Source of the DNA: Corallococcus sp.
GTDB taxonomy: Bacteria; Bacillota; Clostridia; Christensenellales; CAG-314
Length of the DNA: 64,000 nt
NCBI GenBank assembly: GCA_023665205.1
Contig: JAMPEJ010000004.1
Coordinates: forward strand, 1 to 64,000
Reading direction: 5' to 3'
Shown here: positions 61,469 to 64,000 of the stretch, in pieces
Layout of the letters: the number at the start of each line of letters is the position of its first letter
Numbering within the stretch: the first letter of the stretch is position 1
Translations under genes and position numbers: made by a program
The notes under the pieces: generated by a model
The model's input: the letters and a program-made list of their open reading frames with translations, nothing else
What the model was told of the DNA's origin: nothing
Database searches by the model: none

Positions 61469-61482
61469 TGTTAGCGCTAACA
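61469..61482. promoter_or_regulatory. LacI-family operator
   Basis: TGTTAGCGCTAACA is a perfect 14-bp palindrome with the central CG of LacI/GalR operators. It lies just after the predicted GH5 start point, a repression position. No LacI-type regulator is encoded in this window. Confidence 0.8.
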
Positions 61483-61495
61483 CTAATTTGCGTAC

Positions 61496-61524
61496 ATTAT
61501 ACAATTTGAACAAAGAAATGTCAA
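61496..61524 (-). promoter_or_regulatory. Predicted GH5 promoter
   Basis: On the minus strand a consensus TTGACA (61519-61524), 17 nt, TATAAT (61496-61501). Confidence 0.85.
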
Positions 61525-61551
61525 GAGGCTTTTTGTATAATACGATGAAAA

Positions 61552-61580
61552 CGGGCGAACGCATTAAATGCGTTCGCCCG
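61552..61580 (-). terminator. Intrinsic terminator after the small lipoprotein
   Basis: A 13-bp GC-rich perfect stem (61552-61564 with 61568-61580, arm CGGGCGAACGCAT), 3-nt loop, then TTTTC on the minus strand. Confidence 0.8.
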
Positions 61581-61634
61581 TCAGATATCGATTATCTGTG
61601 CGCGGTTCTACAGCTTGCTAAAAATGATAAAAAA

Positions 61635-62162
61635 TCAGTACGCGAAGGTTGTAGTAACCGTAACAAGATTGTTATTGACACTCGTGTAAGTTACGACCAA
61701 CTTTGACAAATTGCCGTTCGCTGCGGTCAATTCCAAAGTAACGTCGCCTTTTACGTCGGCTGCGTTTATTCCGAATACGTTTTTGATATCGGCGTTTGCC
61801 ACTTTGCACGTTGCAGAGTTTCCGTTTTCCTTGAGGTCCTTTACGGTATCTTTGGAAAGTTTCGCGGTTGCACCGCCGCTCAAAGTTTCGTTGACTGCTT
61901 CCGTAGTCCACGCCTCAGATTCGTTCAAATCGTTGATGAACTTGCGTTCGCCTGTGAGAGTTTTTGCGGCAAAGTCGTACATTAGCGTCGCGGAAGCGAT
62001 TTCTAAATTACCGTTTTTGACACTTACCGTCTGGGTTGCCGTTTTTGCATTGCCGATATTGTTGTAACTGTCCAAAATACCGCCTTTGTTACAGGCTGTC
62101 AAAGACACAGCCAACACAGCGACCAAAAGTATTGCTATAATTGCAAATATTCTTTTATTCAT
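61635..62162 (-). CDS. Small lipoprotein downstream of an InlB-repeat protein
   Basis: Unrecognised 175-residue protein with a lipoprotein signal ending SLTAC (Cys24). The mature part is beta-rich and Asn/Thr/Lys-rich, with DIKNVFGINAADVKGDVTLEL (partial) and a C-terminal TTTFAY strand, suggesting a small surface beta-sandwich. Its ATG overlaps the stop of the upstream repeat protein (TAATG), with AAGGAGG 8 nt ahead, so the two are co-translated. Confidence 0.8.
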   Translation of the reverse strand: MNKRIFAIIAILLVAVLAVSLTACNKGGILDSYNNIGNAKTATQTVSVKNGNLEIASATLMYDFAAKTLTGERKFINDLNESEAWTTEAVNETLSGGATAKLSKDTVKDLKENGNSATCKVANADIKNVFGINAADVKGDVTLELTAANGNLSKLVVTYTSVNNNLVTVTTTFAY

Positions 62163-64000
62163 TAGAAGAACCTCCTTTTGAGAATAAGAGCCGCTGCGGC
62201 AAGAGCAACCGCTCCTCCGATTGTCGCAACCAGATTTCCTGCAAGTTTTTCCGCTACGGCAAGGTCCGCCGCCGCACCGGTTGCCATTGCGTTGAAATCG
62301 GCTTTTGCAGATGCAAGCGCTGTTGTATCAAGAGCGCTAAGATCTTCGCCTGCCGCCGTCCAAGCCGCAATCAACGCGTCGGCATCCAAAATAGCCGCAC
62401 GTTTGGCTTCTACCGTGGTAGCGCTGCTTATGGCCGAAAGTTTGGTAGCAAACAAAGCGGAATCCATCGTCCAAACTGCCGTCAAAGTAACGTTCTCGGC
62501 AGGCATCGTCGTTGTTGTAAAGTCCGTACCGTCCTTTTGCCACTTGACAAACGTGTAACCCAATTTCGTTGCGTTAGGTAAGGAAATCGTATCGCCTTCC
62601 GAATAAGTCAACGTTTCTACGGCGTTGCCGCCGTTTGTATCAAACGTAATCGTATAAGCACGTTTCCAACCCGCCGTAAGAGTAATGTTTTCGCCGGGCA
62701 TAGTTGTAGACTCGAACTTGTTATTGTTTTTATCAAACCATCCGGTAAACACGTAACCGGTCTTTGAAGTTACGGGCAAAGTGATCGTTGCGCCGAAAGC
62801 AGCCTTAACTTCCGCAACGGCTTCACCGCCGGTAGCGTCAAAGGTAATTACGTACATCGTATTGGTATATACCGCAGTAAACGTTTTGTCGCCGTTGTTC
62901 GTAACAGTGTCGTCCGTGCGCACGATATTGTTGGAGGAATCTTTCCAAGAAAGGTCCTTGTGCGCCACAGTAAACATACTAAGGAAAGTGACAGCGTCGT
63001 CGCCCGTTCCGTTTTTGCGCGAAAGCAAATTATCCAAAGTGAAAGACGCTGCGGTCTTGAGAACCGTCACTTCTGCCGTCACTTCTTTATCTCCGCTCAA
63101 ACCGTTAGTCAAAGTGATCGTATAATAGTTGTAATTCCACACTGCGTACAACGTCAGGCTTTCCGTAACCACTTTTGGACTGGTAATACTGGATACGTCG
63201 TAGTCGGTAGTGCTTGCGTTTTTGTTGAGGCTCCAACCGACCAAAGTGTAACCTTTGGGACCGTGATTTTGGATCCATTCGCTGCGGCTATCCGGAAGAG
63301 TGATACCTTCGATATTGTTACCCGTTTGCGAGAACGTATTGTCGTTACTTTCGCCGCCGTTGGCGTCAACGTAAAATTTTACTGTTATCGCATCTGCAAG
63401 AACGGCGGTAAAGGTCGTATCTTGTTCCAAATGTAACCAAGCATTTCCGGTTTGCGTAGGAGTACCGTCTACCGAATACGACCACTTGTAAAAAACTTTG
63501 CCTTCCGGCGCCGTAAGCCCGTATTCGGACGGAGATTTGAGTTGGAAGTTTCTATCGGTATTGCTTGTCGGTTGTTTGATATTTCCCACCACAACGTCTG
63601 CAGCGCCCTCAAACTTGATAGTTACCGTGACGTAGTCGTACACCGCCGCGTTGAAAGTCATATCGCCCGTGGGGGTGAAGCTGTCGCTTGCTTGATACAG
63701 CTTGCCGTCGCACAACCAACCCGCGAAGTATTTGCCTTCTTCAATTTCAGGCAAAGTGAGAGAGGTCAGATTTGCAGAAGATCCCTTGGGCACCAGCAAC
63801 TCTTGTTCGTCCGTTCCGTCGGCACGGAAAACAAGCGTATAACCGTCGTATTTCCATTTTGCGGTAAATACTGTATCACTTGTAATAACTACCGACAGGG
63901 AATTACCGTCTTCAAGTTTTCCCATAATGAGCGTTTTGTTTTCGTCGTCCATTTCCCAACCAAGGAACTCGCAGTTTTCCTTAGTTGCCGCGGGAATATT
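62162..64000 (-). CDS. InlB/Flg_new repeat surface protein, N-terminus beyond the window
   Basis: The reading frame stays open to the window edge, so at least 612 residues belong to a longer protein; the first in-frame ATG (63952) is inside a repeat and is not the start. It consists of successive beta repeats with the pattern YTLVFxAxG... FxGWxxxG... FTAVW, at least seven copies, typical of Listeria-Bacteroides InlB B-repeats. A helical Ala-rich stretch (about the last 115 residues) leads to a C-terminal membrane helix (NLVATIGGAVALAAAALIL) and a short basic end KRRFF. There is no LPXTG, so anchoring would be by the helix. Probably an adhesin or wall protein. Confidence 0.85.
   Translation of the reverse strand, partial: NIPAATKENCEFLGWEMDDENKTLIMGKLEDGNSLSVVITSDTVFTAKWKYDGYTLVFRADGTDEQELLVPKGSSANLTSLTLPEIEEGKYFAGWLCDGKLYQASDSFTPTGDMTFNAAVYDYVTVTIKFEGAADVVVGNIKQPTSNTDRNFQLKSPSEYGLTAPEGKVFYKWSYSVDGTPTQTGNAWLHLEQDTTFTAVLADAITVKFYVDANGGESNDNTFSQTGNNIEGITLPDSRSEWIQNHGPKGYTLVGWSLNKNASTTDYDVSSITSPKVVTESLTLYAVWNYNYYTITLTNGLSGDKEVTAEVTVLKTAASFTLDNLLSRKNGTGDDAVTFLSMFTVAHKDLSWKDSSNNIVRTDDTVTNNGDKTFTAVYTNTMYVITFDATGGEAVAEVKAAFGATITLPVTSKTGYVFTGWFDKNNNKFESTTMPGENITLTAGWKRAYTITFDTNGGNAVETLTYSEGDTISLPNATKLGYTFVKWQKDGTDFTTTTMPAENVTLTAVWTMDSALFATKLSAISSATTVEAKRAAILDADALIAAWTAAGEDLSALDTTALASAKADFNAMATGAAADLAVAEKLAGNLVATIGGAVALAAAALILKRRFF

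Noticed and set aside
1-64000. CRISPR array, rRNA operon, prophage or complete insertion sequence
   Set aside because: No regularly spaced repeats, no rRNA-like stretches, no integrase, transposase or phage structural genes were seen on either strand.

Overview
The window looks like a chromosomal segment of a strictly anaerobic, low-to-medium GC Bacillota of class Clostridia. The evidence is the gene order (spoVB-like/yabM-mazG/yabN, a PrsA-like foldase beside mfd, a map-KOW-infA-rpmJ block), the zinc-type S14, rubrerythrin plus flavodiiron protein, AGGAGG ribosome-binding sites and TTGACA/TATAAT promoters. Secreted proteins with InlB/Flg_new repeats and oversized oligopeptide-transporter subunits resemble uncultivated gut lineages around Christensenellales. 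That placement is inference. No rRNA, insertion sequence, prophage or CRISPR array was seen.

Layout. 0.4-13.5 kb (minus strand): rubrerythrin; a run of housekeeping genes (spoVB-like flippase, methylase-MazG fusion, dus, trmL, esterase, maf, divergent MreB-like actin); a PrsA-like lipoprotein; mfd. 13.8-16.7 kb: pth (+); a small divergent module of a Cys-rich protein and an XRE regulator around palindromic operators; an inverted-repeat element; flavodiiron protein. 16.9-19.1 kb: a lipoprotein plus secreted subtilisin. 19.2-35.6 kb (minus): a nearly complete S10-spc-alpha ribosomal super-cluster with secY, adk, map, infA, rpmJ and rpoA, broken once by a 517-bp leader before rpsM. 36.2-46.5 kb (minus): oppABCDF-like peptide importer with very large insertions and a DUF3899 gene, preceded by a long structured leader. 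46.9-49.2 kb (+): M1-type metallopeptidase lipoprotein and thpR. 49.3-51.3 kb (minus): lipoprotein plus a frameshifted papain-like secreted protein. 51.5-57.7 kb: yqeY and a degenerate SMC/Rad50-like coiled-coil protein, divergent from a four-unit DnaD protein and a DnaI/DnaC-type helicase loader. 57.8-64 kb: short-chain dehydrogenase (+), then on the minus strand tRNA-Thr(GGT), a LacI-type-operator-controlled GH5 lipoprotein, a small lipoprotein, and an InlB-repeat surface protein running off the window edge.

How the parts fit. The surface and secreted repertoire (subtilisin, papain-like protein, M1 peptidase, peptide ABC importer, GH5 glycanase, repeat-rich anchored protein) suggests a cell that degrades external protein and polysaccharide and imports the peptides. 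Rubrerythrin and flavodiiron protein provide oxygen and peroxide defence.

Most unusual observations: a Cys/His C-terminal tail shared by the subtilisin and the papain-like protein, each encoded just after its own small lipoprotein; an SMC-like protein that has lost its P-loop and signature motif, coupled to yqeY and facing replication-initiation genes; a ~280-nt structured leader upstream of oppA; several-hundred-residue insertions in OppD and OppC; and an XRE/Cys-rich pair with symmetrical operators and a nine-G tract at the ribosome-binding site. Starts, promoters and terminators were read by eye; no database search was possible.
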